This document shows, in pieces, positions 43,038-52,555 of a stretch of DNA of 64,000 nt. The notes below the pieces were generated by a model, which searched no databases, was not told the origin of the DNA, and saw only the letters and a program-made list of their open reading frames with translations. How positions within the stretch are numbered: the first letter of the stretch is position 1; each line of letters opens with the position of its first letter. A program made the translations under genes and the position numbers. Origin of the DNA: DASWJZ01 sp963805325 (GTDB lineage Bacteria; Pseudomonadota; Alphaproteobacteria; Rhizobiales; Afifellaceae); NCBI GenBank assembly GCA_963805325.1, contig CAWDTS010000020.1, positions 124,001 to 188,000 of the forward strand, written 5' to 3'.

Positions 43038-44081
43038 TCAGAGAGCGATCACGTTTCCGGTCCTGATCGATTCGTCGGCGGCCAAAACGATCGCCAGGGT
43101 CTTCACCCCGTCATCCATGTGGTCGCTTAGATCAAGGTCCTCGTCGATCGCCCTCAAAAGATAGCGCTGCTCGCGCTCGCAGAGTGCGTCGAGATCGGGC
43201 TCGTCGGAGATTGCGATCCGCTCGTCCGGTCTGGTGATTTCGGCATGATGCCAGAGGATCTGGTTGCTCCTCGTGTGGGCGTTGATGTCGTCCGACTTCA
43301 CGCCGACGGCGTCCTCCGCCATCACGATCGACGCCGATCCGAGCGGCCCGATCACGTCCTTCACGAAGAACGCGGTCTCGCTCATCATCGGTCCCCAGCC
43401 GGCCTCGTACCAGCCGACCGACCCATCCTCGAAGGCGACCTGCAGGACACCGTAATTGTAGACCGCCACCTCGTCGGTGAGATGCGCGCCCATGGCCTGC
43501 ACGCGCACCGGCCTGGCCTTCGTCATCTGGCACATGACGTCGACATAGTGGACGCCGCAATCGACGATCGGCGAAACGGTTTCCATCAGGCGCTTGTGCA
43601 TCGCCCACGTCTCGCCGCTCGACTGCTGGTTCAGGTTCATGCGGAAGACGAGCGGCGAGCCGAGCTGGCGCGCGATTTCGATGAACTTCGTCCAGGCGGG
43701 GTGGTGGCGAAGAATGTAGCCGATGACGAGCTTCTTCTTCGTGCGCCTGGCGGTTTCGACCACGCGCCGCGCGCTCTCTACCGTCTGGGCGAGCGGCTTC
43801 TCGACGAAAACATGCGCGCCGGCCTGCATCGCCTGGATGGCGAAATCCGCGTGGGTGTCGGGAAAGGTGTTGATCGCAACGATGTCCGGCTTCAGCGCCG
43901 CGAGCGCCTCCTCGTAGTTCGAGAACCGCGCGGCGCCGGCGAGCGCGTCGGGAAGTGGCCGGTCGGCGATGTGACGCGTGCAGACGCCAGCGACCTCGCA
44001 CTCCGGAATGCGCGTGTAGGCGAGCGCGTGCGGCATTCCCATGGTTCCGAGACCGACTACGAGAACGCGCTTTTTTTCCAT
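43038..44081 (-). CDS. Gfo/Idh/MocA family oxidoreductase
   Basis: A 347-residue NAD(P)-dependent oxidoreductase. It starts KKRVLVVGLGTMGMPHALAY (GxGxxG-like turn), has VFVEKPLAQT (EKP motif, about 93-98) and LNQQSSGETWAMHKRLMETVSPIVDCGVHYVDVMCQMTKARPV with the catalytic-region Asp and His. The long C-terminal part includes DDINAHTRSNQILWHHAEITRPDERIAIS. It is convergent with the rhamnose-type operon and begins 12 bp after a truncated SDR gene on the same strand. Confidence 0.88.
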   Translation of the reverse strand: MEKKRVLVVGLGTMGMPHALAYTRIPECEVAGVCTRHIADRPLPDALAGAARFSNYEEALAALKPDIVAINTFPDTHADFAIQAMQAGAHVFVEKPLAQTVESARRVVETARRTKKKLVIGYILRHHPAWTKFIEIARQLGSPLVFRMNLNQQSSGETWAMHKRLMETVSPIVDCGVHYVDVMCQMTKARPVRVQAMGAHLTDEVAVYNYGVLQVAFEDGSVGWYEAGWGPMMSETAFFVKDVIGPLGSASIVMAEDAVGVKSDDINAHTRSNQILWHHAEITRPDERIAISDEPDLDALCEREQRYLLRAIDEDLDLSDHMDDGVKTLAIVLAADESIRTGNVIAL

Positions 44082-44093
44082 CTGTGCCCCTGC

Positions 44094-44423
44094 TTACAGA
44101 TCTTCGAGCGTGAGCTCGCGCGCCATGACGATGTTGCCGGCCGTGAGACCGCAATCGACTGGCCCCAGCACGCTTTGGACGTGCTCGAATGCTTCCTTCA
44201 CCGAATTTGCATCGCCGATATCGGCGACGGCGGCTTCCGCCTTGATCCCCGCGTTTCGCAACTCCTCCGCAAAGGCGGTGACCGCGGGGCTTCGATCCAG
44301 CGCCGCGATGGCAGCGCCCTCGGCGCCGAAACCGCGACAGAGCTCGCGACCGATGCCGCCGGCAGCGCCGGTGATCGCAACAACTTTCCCTTCGAACACC
44401 ACCTCAGTCTCCCAACACGGCAA
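44094..44423 (-). pseudogene. Truncated short-chain dehydrogenase/reductase
   Basis: Only the N-terminal Rossmann half of an SDR is present: VVFEGKVVAITGAAGGIGRELCRGFGAEGAAIAALDRS and VADIGDANSVKEAFEHVQSVLGPVDCGLTAGNIVMARELTLEDL, then TAA. The NAG region is altered and the catalytic Ser and YxxxK are absent. An intact SDR is about 250 residues; this is at most 109. GTG at 44402 is the natural start. No continuation occurs in any frame before the next gene, so it is a deletion and not a one-base shift. Confidence 0.7.
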
Positions 44424-44495
44424 GCGTATCGGGTCACCCTAGCGGCGCATGCGCGAGCCGAACAGGCTTCAACGATCTCCGCGCCATCGTGCTCT

Positions 44496-45275
44496 TCACC
44501 AGAGCGTATAGCCGCCGTCGATGACATAGGCGGCGCCGGTCACATAGCTCGACGCCGGTGAAGCGAGATAGACGGCAAGGGGCCCGATCTCCTCCGGGTC
44601 GCCGGCGCGCCCCATCGGCACCGCGTTGACGAAAGTCTCGATCACCTCCGGGTGCTCTTTCGCCCACTTGCGGTTGGGGTCGGTCATGAAGAGACCCGGG
44701 CAGATTGCGTTCACGTTGACGCCGCGCGGCGCCCAATCGGCGGCGGTCGCGCGAGTGAAATGAATGAGCGCGGCCTTCGCGGTCTCGTAGTGCCGACCGC
44801 CGATCCCGCGATTGGCGACAAGTCCGCTGATCGAGGCGATGTTAATGACGCGGCCCGATCCGTGCTTCAGCATCGCGCCGCCGATCATCTTCGTGCAGAT
44901 GAAGCAATGCGTGAGATTGAGGTCGATGAATTTCTGCCAGGTGTCGAGATCGGTGTTCTCGATCGCGACGTCGAGATTCCGGCCGCCGACATTATTGACG
45001 AGAATGTCGATGTCGCCGACCTTCGTCAGCACCTGCCTACAGAGTGCCTCGCAGGCCTCCGGGTCGGCGATATCCGCGGGAAAAGCCCAGCTTTTTCGGC
45101 CTCGCGCCCGAATTTCGCTGGCGACTTTTTCCAGATCCTCCGCGCCGCGCGCACTGACGGCGACATCGGCGCCGGCTTCCGCCAAGGCAAGTGCGATCAC
45201 GCGACCGAAACCGCGGCTTCCACCAGTTACGAACGCGCGCTTACCGTCGAGGTGAAACCGCTCCAGAACTTGCAT
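44496..45275 (-). CDS. Short-chain dehydrogenase/reductase (SDR)
   Basis: A 259-residue classical SDR. The cofactor motif is TGGSRGFG (about 18-25). NNVGG follows in place of NNAG. The catalytic Ser is in NIASISG, and Y-E-T-A-K (YxxxK) supplies Tyr and Lys. The end has GRAGDPEEIGPLAVYLASPASSYVTGAAYVIDGGYTLW. The family oxidises or reduces sugars, polyols or hydroxy acids. GGAGGAATATGC precedes ATG at 45275. It is divergent from a CUT1 sugar SBP and may share its regulation. Confidence 0.9.
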   Translation of the reverse strand: MQVLERFHLDGKRAFVTGGSRGFGRVIALALAEAGADVAVSARGAEDLEKVASEIRARGRKSWAFPADIADPEACEALCRQVLTKVGDIDILVNNVGGRNLDVAIENTDLDTWQKFIDLNLTHCFICTKMIGGAMLKHGSGRVINIASISGLVANRGIGGRHYETAKAALIHFTRATAADWAPRGVNVNAICPGLFMTDPNRKWAKEHPEVIETFVNAVPMGRAGDPEEIGPLAVYLASPASSYVTGAAYVIDGGYTLW

Positions 45276-45469
45276 GCATATTCCTCCGCGGCGACCGCTT
45301 GTCGGCTGTTCGTATTGTCCGATAGGCTGAGACGCGCGTCGAGACACGCGGAGGGCGCACCGGTCTCTTGTCGAAGAGCGATTATTATTGCGGGCCGCCG
45401 TGCTGCGAAGATAGTCTCCTTGAAGACAAGTCTGCGAAAGACCCGCAACCAATCCTCGGAGGCGAAGCG

Positions 45470-46846
45470 ATGACCGAACGGAAAGAGCTGGAATACGTTC
45501 TGCAGCAGGCCGCACGTGAGGAGCTGCTGCGCGGTAAGATCGACCGGCGCCAATTCCTCGAGCGCAGTCTCGTTGCCGGGCTTGGCATGGCCGGCGTCGC
45601 GGCGGCGGCGAAGACCGGCATGGGAACGGCCTTCGCCCAGGACCGGCCGCTGACGCCGACCTTCTATCAGTGGATCCAGGACCTTCACCCCGGCATCCCC
45701 GCGGTGAACGCCAAATTCCCCGGAATCAACTACCAGATTGCGCCGGTGGAAGGCTTCGGTATCGAGCGCTTCGTGGCCGAGGCGAAGAACGGCGAAAGCA
45801 CCTGGGACGTCTATGTCGGCCAAACCCCGTTCGTCGAGATGTCGGCAATGATCGCAGCCGACGTCATCGAGCCGTGGGACGACTACATCCCGAAGGACGT
45901 GCTCGACGACATCATTCCCTCCATACGCGAGGAGAACACCGTCAACGGCAAGATGTACGGCTGGCCGTTTCTGCTCGACGTGATCGGGTCGAGCTGGCAC
46001 TCGGGACTGACGGAAAAGGCGGGCGTCGCGGACGCAGCACCGGCGACCTGGGACGACTTCCTGGCGGCCGGCAAGAAGGTCGTCGATTCTGGCGCGGCGC
46101 CCTGGGGCTGCACCTTCAACTCGCACGGCTGGCGCTCGCTCGCTCCCCTCGCGCACAGCATGAACCCCGACTGCTACACGTCGGAAGGTCTGTTCGACTT
46201 CACCAGCGAGCCCTCGATCGAGGCGCTCAAAATGATGAAGCAGATCATGGCGGTCGCCAACCCGGACATCCTTCTGGAGGGTGCGTCGGACGGTGGCGTG
46301 AACGGCACGCCGGACGAAGTCGCGTTCGCCACGCAGCGCGTCGCCCTCTATTTCAAGTACTTCAACGCCCCGCTCCGCATGGCCGCGAGCTGGGACGACC
46401 CGACCCAGCTGCATCTCGGTCCGCTTCCGAAATTCGCCAACGGCGCGGGCTCGACCGTGTTCTGGACGACGGGATGCGCTCTCTTCAAGCACGGCAAGAA
46501 CAAGGAGAAGGCGGCCGAGTACATCAAGGCGCTCACCTACGATCAGCAGATCTGGAAGGACTCGATCGTTGGCACGCCCGGCACCCACCCTGGGCAGTTG
46601 CCGCCCTACAAGTCGATCTACGCCGATTGGGAAGCCAACAAGCCGGACTGGATGCCGCCTTTCGTCGGCCTTGTGCGCAGCCAGCTCGATCAGGCCCGAG
46701 CCATCACCAACCACATCTTCGGCCTACAGCAGTTCGTGATCGGCAAGCCCATTTGGGAGACCTACCTCAAAGGCGAAGAGTCCGATCCGAAGGTGGCCCT
46801 GCAGAAGGTGGTCGACGCCGTGCAGGCGGAGATGAAGAAGGGCTAG
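45470..46846 (+). CDS. CUT1-type sugar ABC transporter substrate-binding protein
   Basis: A 458-residue family 1 extracellular solute-binding protein with a long N-terminal cytoplasmic-side stretch and a Tat-like motif: KIDRRQFLERSLVAGLGMAGVAAAAKTG, ending AFAQ. The mature part has ESTWDVYVGQTPFVEMSAMIAADVIEPWDDYIPKDVLDD and WPFLLDVIGSSWHSGLTEKAGV. GGAGG precedes ATG at 45470. The binding protein is followed by a perfect hairpin and two permeases but no ATPase. Confidence 0.9.
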   Translation: MTERKELEYVLQQAAREELLRGKIDRRQFLERSLVAGLGMAGVAAAAKTGMGTAFAQDRPLTPTFYQWIQDLHPGIPAVNAKFPGINYQIAPVEGFGIERFVAEAKNGESTWDVYVGQTPFVEMSAMIAADVIEPWDDYIPKDVLDDIIPSIREENTVNGKMYGWPFLLDVIGSSWHSGLTEKAGVADAAPATWDDFLAAGKKVVDSGAAPWGCTFNSHGWRSLAPLAHSMNPDCYTSEGLFDFTSEPSIEALKMMKQIMAVANPDILLEGASDGGVNGTPDEVAFATQRVALYFKYFNAPLRMAASWDDPTQLHLGPLPKFANGAGSTVFWTTGCALFKHGKNKEKAAEYIKALTYDQQIWKDSIVGTPGTHPGQLPPYKSIYADWEANKPDWMPPFVGLVRSQLDQARAITNHIFGLQQFVIGKPIWETYLKGEESDPKVALQKVVDAVQAEMKKG

Positions 46847-46861
46847 CAGCCCGCAATCGAG

Positions 46862-46893
46862 GAAGGATCGGCGATGTCGCGCGCCGATCCTTC
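46862..46893 (+). promoter_or_regulatory. Perfect hairpin after the second CUT1 SBP gene
   Basis: GAAGGATCGGCG (46862-46873) and CGCCGATCCTTC (46882-46893) make a 12-bp perfect stem with an 8-base loop, 15 bp after the SBP stop. The downstream permease starts 62 bp later. This is the same layout as after the rhamnose-type SBP. Confidence 0.6.
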
Positions 46894-46955
46894 GCTTGTG
46901 CCGGCGTCCCGGAGGCGTTGGCGCATGTTGCCGGCTGATCTGATTCACTGAGGGT

Positions 46956-47907
46956 ATGGCCGAGACCATCGCACACGACCAGGTGCGCCTCCGACCGAGG
47001 CGTCTCGACCTCACGGTGTTTCGAGAGGGCGCCGGCGCGTGGCTCTTTCTGTTGCCGGCGCTGTTCTTCTTCGCCGGCTACCAGGTCTGGCCTATCATCC
47101 GCGTCCTGTGGCTAAGCTTCACAGACTACCAGTTCCTGACCAACGACCCGGCTCACTGGGTCGGGATCGCCAACTACAAAGAGGCGCTCAGCGATCCGCT
47201 GATGTGGCAGAGCCTCGGACGTGCGGCGCTCTTCACCATCATGTTCCTGCCCGGGACGATCATCCTGCCGCTGCTCCTCGCGATCCTGATCGACCGGGTG
47301 ACGCAGCCGCGCCTCGCAACACGTCTACCGTGTCGTGCTGCTCATTCCGGCGGTCATTCCGAGCACGCTCATCTTCGTGCTGTGGAAGTGGATGTACAAC
47401 TACCAGGTCGGGCCGATAAACCACTTCCTGGTTTCGACCACCGGCCTCTTCACGGTGCAGAACGCGCCGCAATGGCTCGGCGGTACGGCGCTGACGCTCC
47501 CCTCGATCGCGATCATGGAAGTCTGGTGGGGGCTCGGCTACCACACGATCTTCTTCCTTGCGGGGCTCGCGGCGATCTCCAAGGAGCTGCCGGAGGCCGC
47601 CCGCATCGACGGCGCGAATGAGTGGCAGGTCTTCTGGCACGTGACGAGGCCGCGGCTCGCGCCGATCATGATGATCCTGGTCGTGCTGCGCTTCGGCACG
47701 GCCATGGCCGTGATCGACGAATATCTTATCTTCGGGGGATTCAACCGCGCCTCGCCGACCTACACCTGGACGATCTTCATGTACGATCAGGCGTTCAAGA
47801 CCGGCCTCTGGCGGCAGGGATACGCCTCCGCGATCGGAATGGTCGGCGCGGTCGCGATGATGTTCGTCATGATCTTCCTGATCCGCATCTTCCGTCCGAG
47901 AGGCTGA
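46956..47907 (+). CDS. CUT1 sugar ABC transporter permease, MalF type (one-base frameshift)
   Basis: A permease of about 316 residues after repair. Before the break it has GAWLFLLPALFFFAGYQVWPIIRVLWLSFTDYQFL and LPGTIILPLLLAILIDRVTQPRLA. After it come YRVVLLIPAVIPSTLIFVLWKWMYN and the EAA loop ISKELPEAARIDGANEWQVFWHVTRPRL. An extra A at 47318-47319 (GCAACAC for GCACAC) shifts the frame. It is 109 bp after the SBP and 4 bp before the MalG-type gene. Confidence 0.85.
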
Positions 47908-47911
47908 CCGG

Positions 47912-48818
47912 ATGGCGCTCGAAGTTGCCGGCGACAACGCCGTTCTCCAGCGAACCGGCGCCGCCACCGCGGAGGACCCCGGCTGGTTCAAGGAGAATCT
48001 CGCCGCGATCGTCCGTCACACGGTGATCATCTTCTTCATGGTCTATCATCCTGGCGCCGCTCGCCTGGGTGCTGATGATGTCCATCAAGTCGCTCCCCGA
48101 TTCCATGCGCGGCGACTTCTGGCCGCGGAAGTTCGATTTCAGCCACTATTCCTTCGTCTTCGAGCGCATCCACACGCTACCGATCAATCTGTTCAACAGC
48201 GTCTATGTCACGTCGGCGACGGTTCTGATCACCACCGTCTGCTCGGTGCTTGCCGGCTATGCGCTCGTGCACGTCAGGACCAAGGGCGTCGGCCTCGTTG
48301 TGGTGGTTCTGCTCGTGTCGCTCTACTTCCCGGTCCGCGTCGTCTCGGTGATCAGCATCTACGAGACGCAGCACTGGCTGGGCCTGATCAACAATACGAG
48401 CGGGCTGATCCTGCCTTATGTGACACTGCAGCTTGCGATCAGCATCCTCATCATGCGCAGCATGTTCCAGCTGGTGCCGCATGAACTGATCGAGGCCGCG
48501 CGGATCGACGGCGCGGGCCATTGGCGGACGTTGCTCACGATCGGCGTACCGATGGTGCGGAATGGCCTGGTCGTCATCTTCATCGTCAATTTCGTGGCGG
48601 CATGGGGCGAATATCTGTTCTGCCTGACGCTCATCGATGACGAGGCGAAACGCACCATGCCGGTCGTCCTTGCCGCCGCCCAGGGCGGGCAGGGGCAATG
48701 GGCCTGGCCTAACCTCGCGGCCGTCTACGTGATCGTTGTGACGCCGGGCATCATCGCCTTCACCTTCGCTCAGAAGCTTTTCTTCAAGGGATTGGCGGAA
48801 GGCGTGGTGAAGGGATGA
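47912..48818 (+). CDS. CUT1 sugar ABC transporter permease, MalG type (one-base frameshift)
   Basis: A permease of about 301 residues after repair. The N-terminal 45 residues end KENLAAIVRHTVIIFFMV. After the break follow LAPLAWVLMMSIKSLPDSM, YVTSATVLITTVCSVLAGYALVH, the EAA loop VPHELIEAARIDGAGHWRTLLTIGVPMV and the C-terminal KLFFKGLAEGVVKG. An extra T near 48044 (GTCTATC for GTCATC) shifts the frame inside the first membrane helix. As written, both permeases of this operon would be non-functional. There is no ATPase gene. Confidence 0.85.
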
Positions 48819-48876
48819 GACGCGGCCCCCGGCACGTCGGCGTTGGCGATCCTCGGACCGATCCAATTCCGGCAAG

Positions 48877-50352
48877 CTAGAGCCGGCAGCGTTCGTAGGT
48901 GTGCAGCCAGGGGCGAAGGCGCTCGAACGCGGCGCTAGCGGCGATGACGTCGGCATCGGCGTAGCGGCGGCCGACGATCTGCATCCCGACGGGCAGCCCG
49001 TTTTCCGCCAGCCCCGCCGGAACGGTCGCCGCCGGGTGACCGGTGAAGTTGATCAGGTAGGTCATGCACCAGCCGATCAGCCGGTCCACCGCTTCCCCCT
49101 CGATCGTCGCCGGCCCCAGCGTATTTCCATCCGTCGCGTTGTCGACGGCAAGGCACGCGAGCGTTGGCGAGACGAGGAAATCGTAGCGATCGAGCACGCT
49201 TCGAAGCGCGTCGAAAACCTCGGTGCGCACCGCCTGATCCGCGAGGAACTGCGTCACCGTCAGCGTCCGCCCGATCTCGTCCCAATGCCAGAATTCCGGC
49301 GGCATGTCGTCGTGATGGTCGCGGAGGATGTCGATTCCCTCACTCTTGAAACCTTCGAGAGCGGCGACCTGCTTCGGGGCACAGAAGCGGCACCAGACAT
49401 CGGAGAGCTCGCGCTGCGACCGCCGGATGTCGATCTCCACCTCCTCGACGTGCGCTCCCGCTTCCGCGAATGCCGCCACTGCCTTGTCGACCACGGCGGT
49501 GACGCGCGGATCGACGGGGAAGATGCCGTAGTCGCGGGTGTAGGCGATCGTCTTGTCGGCCAACGAGCCATGCAAAGCGGACGTGAAATCTACGTCGCCG
49601 TCGATGCAGTAAGGATCGCGCGAATCGTAGCCGGCGAGCACGGACATCGACAGGGCGGCGTCCTCGACGGTGCGGGTGATCGGGCCTTCGAAGATGAAGG
49701 GAACGACGCCGCTGAAAGCCTCCGGCCTCGTCACGAGCGGCACCCGGCCGAAGGCAGGCTTGTAGCCGTAGACGCCGCACCAGGACGCCGGGATGCGGAT
49801 CGATCCGCCGCCGTCGGTGCCTTCACAGATCGGCAGCAGTCCTGCCGCGACCGCCGCGGCGCTTCCGCCTGACGATCCTCCGGTGTTCTTCGACAGGTCG
49901 AAGGGGTTCTTGGAGGGGCCGAAGAGGTAATTGTCGCAAGTGCCGCGGAAACCGAAGGCCGGGCTGTTGGTCTTGCCGACGAAGATCGCGCCAGCCTTCT
50001 CCATCCGCTCGACGAACATGCAGTAATTGTCGACGACGTAGTCCTTCAACGCGGGGATGCCACCGAAGGTGGTGACCCATCCTGGCTTGAAATCGAAGCA
50101 GTCCTTCATGGCCATGGGCACGCCGTGCAGCGGACCGACATCGTCGCCGCGCATGATCGCCGCTTCGGCCGCCTTCGCTGCCTTCAATGCGTCGTCGTAG
50201 CCGAAGATGATGAGCGCATTGATCTTCGAATTGTGCGCCTCGATGCGGGCAATGGCGCTTTCCACCACATCGACCGGCGATATCTCTTTTCGGCGGATCC
50301 TTGCCGCCAAGCTCGCGGCCAACTCAGTCTTAGCCAGATCTTCTGTAGCCAT
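48877..50352 (-). CDS. Amidase (amidase signature family)
   Basis: A 491-residue amidohydrolase. The Ser-cisSer-Lys triad is visible: K83 in VPMAMKDCFDF, the cis-Ser in NTGGSSGGSAAA (about 160-161) and nucleophilic S184 in GTDGGGSIRIPASWCGVYG. C-terminal AATVPAGLAENGLPVGMQIVGRRYADADVI is typical. The family hydrolyses carboxamides, carbamates or acylureas; the substrate is unknown. It is convergent with the CUT1 permeases and 28 bp from cutC on the same strand. Confidence 0.9.
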   Translation of the reverse strand: MATEDLAKTELAASLAARIRRKEISPVDVVESAIARIEAHNSKINALIIFGYDDALKAAKAAEAAIMRGDDVGPLHGVPMAMKDCFDFKPGWVTTFGGIPALKDYVVDNYCMFVERMEKAGAIFVGKTNSPAFGFRGTCDNYLFGPSKNPFDLSKNTGGSSGGSAAAVAAGLLPICEGTDGGGSIRIPASWCGVYGYKPAFGRVPLVTRPEAFSGVVPFIFEGPITRTVEDAALSMSVLAGYDSRDPYCIDGDVDFTSALHGSLADKTIAYTRDYGIFPVDPRVTAVVDKAVAAFAEAGAHVEEVEIDIRRSQRELSDVWCRFCAPKQVAALEGFKSEGIDILRDHHDDMPPEFWHWDEIGRTLTVTQFLADQAVRTEVFDALRSVLDRYDFLVSPTLACLAVDNATDGNTLGPATIEGEAVDRLIGWCMTYLINFTGHPAATVPAGLAENGLPVGMQIVGRRYADADVIAASAAFERLRPWLHTYERCRL

Positions 50353-50380
50353 GTTTTTTTCCGCCGAGGCGTGGGTGGTG

Positions 50381-51118
50381 TCAGCCCGATGCTTTCGTGA
50401 TCACCGAGCGGATTTGCGGGGCCGAGGTGACGAGGCGATCGAACTCCGGGGGGCGCAGTTCGCCCCCCATGAAGACGTGAGGGCGGCGATAGCGCATGTC
50501 GCCGGGCGCGGCTTCGAGGACAGCGAAATGAATCTCGCGCGGTCTGGCCTCGCTGACGATGCGCTCGACATTTCGAACGGTGATGCCCCCGCCGGGCATG
50601 ACCACGATCCGCTCGCCGGCCCGCCGGACGAGCTCGCTGATCAGCGGCAGCCCTTCCAGCACCGACGCTTCCTGGCCGGAGGTCAGCACCCGGTCGACGC
50701 CGAGCCCGATAAGCACCTCGAGTGCCTCGAACGCGTTCGGCGTCATGTCAAAGGCCCGGTGAAAGGTCACCGAAAGGGGGCGCGCGCGGGCGATAAGCTC
50801 GCGCGTCCGCGCGACGTCCACCAGGCCGTCCGCGGTCAAAAGTCCGATGACAACGCCGTCGGCGTTCTCAGCCTTGGCGGCGTCAATGTCGGCCTGCATG
50901 ATCGCAAATTCATCGTCGTCGTAGAGGAAGTCGCCGCCGCGCGGCCTGATCATCACCTGAAGCCCGATCCCCGCGATCTTTCGCGCCTCCCGGATCGTGC
51001 CGCGGCTCGGCGTTATTCCGCCTTCGAGCAAATCGGCGCATAGTTCCACGCGATTGGCGCCGGCGGACTGCGCGGCACGGATGCTGGCGACAGAATCCAC
51101 GCAGACCTCGAAAATCAC
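50381..51118 (-). CDS. cutC: Copper homeostasis protein CutC (TIM barrel)
   Basis: A 245-residue CutC. It opens FEVCVDSVASIRAAQSAGANRVELCADLLEGGITPSRGTIREAR, continues with VMIRPRGGDFLYDDDEFAIMQADI and GVVIGLLTADGLVD, then VTFHRAFDMTPNAFEALEVLIGLGVDRVLTSGQEASVLEGL and VMPGGGI. CutC was linked to copper in E. coli but its molecular function is disputed. In alphaproteobacteria it often sits in amino-sugar or glycan catabolic operons, as it seems to here. Confidence 0.92.
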   Translation of the reverse strand: MIFEVCVDSVASIRAAQSAGANRVELCADLLEGGITPSRGTIREARKIAGIGLQVMIRPRGGDFLYDDDEFAIMQADIDAAKAENADGVVIGLLTADGLVDVARTRELIARARPLSVTFHRAFDMTPNAFEALEVLIGLGVDRVLTSGQEASVLEGLPLISELVRRAGERIVVMPGGGITVRNVERIVSEARPREIHFAVLEAAPGDMRYRRPHVFMGGELRPPEFDRLVTSAPQIRSVITKASG

Positions 51119-51814
51119 CCCCGTCCTCCCTTGTCATGTTCCGAGGCCTCGAACTCGGAGGCTTCCGGCGTCGGACCGCACCGGATCATGATGGACTCAG
51201 CGGCTCGCACCAGCGGCCCCAAAGCGCCACTCCATGGCTCACGATAATCGCCGCGTGGCTCATCGGCGTCTCCGATCGACGAGCTGAGCCGGGGGTATTT
51301 GATGCGAGCATGGGTTCCTGTGCCGCGTGTGGCTTGCATTATGCGGTCGATGCGGTGAGAGATCGACTGAGGCAAATAGCATGGCGCGTAGCCTTCGGCT
51401 TGCGGCCGTTTGGCGCTTCAGTCACGTGGGAGGACGAGCGGAAGGTGCACGAAGCAGTCCTATGATCTGGGCTCTCTTGCCGAGAAACATGCCGACCAGT
51501 GCGGCTAAGAGCCAGTGCCAGCAAGGTCAATGCAGGCCGGCCACCCCGCATCCGGTGTTCCTGTATCTTGATCTTTCGCAACCAACTTCTCGCCAAGTTT
51601 CCCTACGCGTCAATTGGATTTATCATCCTCGCCCGACGGCGCGCGTGATGGAAGCGTGAGGGTGACGAACGAAGCAATGCCTGAGGTCGGCGGCTCCAGT
51701 TGTCGGTCAACTCACGAGCGCTGTTCAACTAGGCCAAGAGTTCGCGATTACGCGCCATTCTCGTTGCGCGTGAACTAAATCGGACGCGGCACCTAAACGA
51801 GTGTACACGACAGC
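51119..51814. other. Gene-poor stretch upstream of cutC
   Basis: About 700 bp with no supportable gene. A minus-strand frame (51115-51375) overlaps the cutC start by 4 bp and ends in GALGPLVRAAESIMIRCGP, which might be the end of a broken upstream gene such as a sugar kinase, but no domain can be recognised. It marks the boundary between the catabolic region and the more conserved DNA downstream. Confidence 0.4.
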
Positions 51815-52078
51815 ATGGCGCTCGAATTCCCCAATCAAAGTCGGAGCTATGATTCCCGGCAGCATTGTGTCCGCTTCTGGGGGCACGACGCAGCGTGCGA
51901 AGTGTCGTTCCTGGTGGATGAAGACGCGCTAACCCAGATCGATCGGACGACGCCGCGGACGGAAGATGGGTTTCTCGTTGCATTTGACGGCAATCGCGAG
52001 CGCATCATTGCTGCTGCGCGCAAGGCGTATTCCCGGCGAGGTAGCGGCTTTTACAAACTAGAGGCCTCGAGTTTCTGA
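51815..52078 (+). CDS. DUF1488 family protein
   Basis: An 87-residue small protein matching DUF1488: ALEFPNQSRSYDSRQHCVRFWGHDAACEVSFLVDEDALTQID, then FDGNRERIIAAARKAYSRRGSGFYKLEASSF. The family is widespread in Rhizobiales and other proteobacteria, and its function is unknown. No operon partner is evident. A near-perfect 20-bp palindrome overlaps its 3' end. Confidence 0.88.
   Translation: MALEFPNQSRSYDSRQHCVRFWGHDAACEVSFLVDEDALTQIDRTTPRTEDGFLVAFDGNRERIIAAARKAYSRRGSGFYKLEASSF
52055..52074. repeat. 20-bp palindrome at the 3' end of the DUF1488 gene
   Basis: AAACTAGAGGCCTCGAGTTT is a palindrome except for one mismatched pair. It covers the last codons of the DUF1488 gene. It could act as a terminator stem, although it has no loop or U tract, or as a protein-binding site. 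Confidence 0.4.
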
Positions 52079-52390
52079 TAGCGCCGGTCTAGGCAACAGC
52101 CTTCATCGCGGCGGCGGTTCGCTGGCACAGGCGGCTGGAGGCGGATGAGTTCAAGCCTGCCAACATAGGCGGCAGAGTTGTGCCCGCCTGGTTTGTTCCC
52201 ACGATTGTCCAACTTGGTTGGCGCCGTCTTAAGGGCTTCTGCACGGAACCCGATGATGGCGAGACGTCGGCAGGAGCGGTTGGTCGCTTGTAAGCAAGTG
52301 TCTGCCGTACCATATGAAAATGGCACTCAGATCCCTCTGAGCCCTTCGCAGGGACGCAATCGGCGGCGCGGGCGCCGGAAGAGGTAATGC
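52079..52390. other. Intergenic region between DUF1488 and a small membrane protein
   Basis: 312 bp with no supported gene. A minus-strand frame (52051-52326) has no ribosome-binding site or recognisable motif. The region presumably holds the promoter for the two small genes that follow. Confidence 0.4.
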
Positions 52391-52555
52391 ATGACCAAAA
52401 TGCGCGCTTCACCCCAGCCCGCCTTACCGGCGGCCCCGGGGAAATTCGCATATGCCGCCATCTTTGTACCGATACTGGTCGTTGCTGCCCTCGCCGTGCT
52501 GATCTTTCAAAGCGGGGCTATCGGAACACTGAGCCGCTCAGGCCTGCTACCGTGA
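52391..52555 (+). CDS. Small single-pass membrane protein
   Basis: A 54-residue protein: a hydrophilic N terminus (TKMRASPQPALPAAPGK) and one helix (FAYAAIFVPILVVAALAVLIF), ending in a short tail. GGAAGAGGTAATGC precedes ATG at 52391. The stop codon overlaps a GTG start of the next gene as GTGA. There is no known family, but the ribosome-binding site, helix and coupling support a real gene. Confidence 0.6.
   Translation: MTKMRASPQPALPAAPGKFAYAAIFVPILVVAALAVLIFQSGAIGTLSRSGLLP

Noticed and set aside
51115..51375. 86-codon frame upstream of cutC as a gene
   Set aside because: It overlaps cutC by 4 bp, but no homology or ribosome-binding site was seen; kept only as a possible broken gene end.
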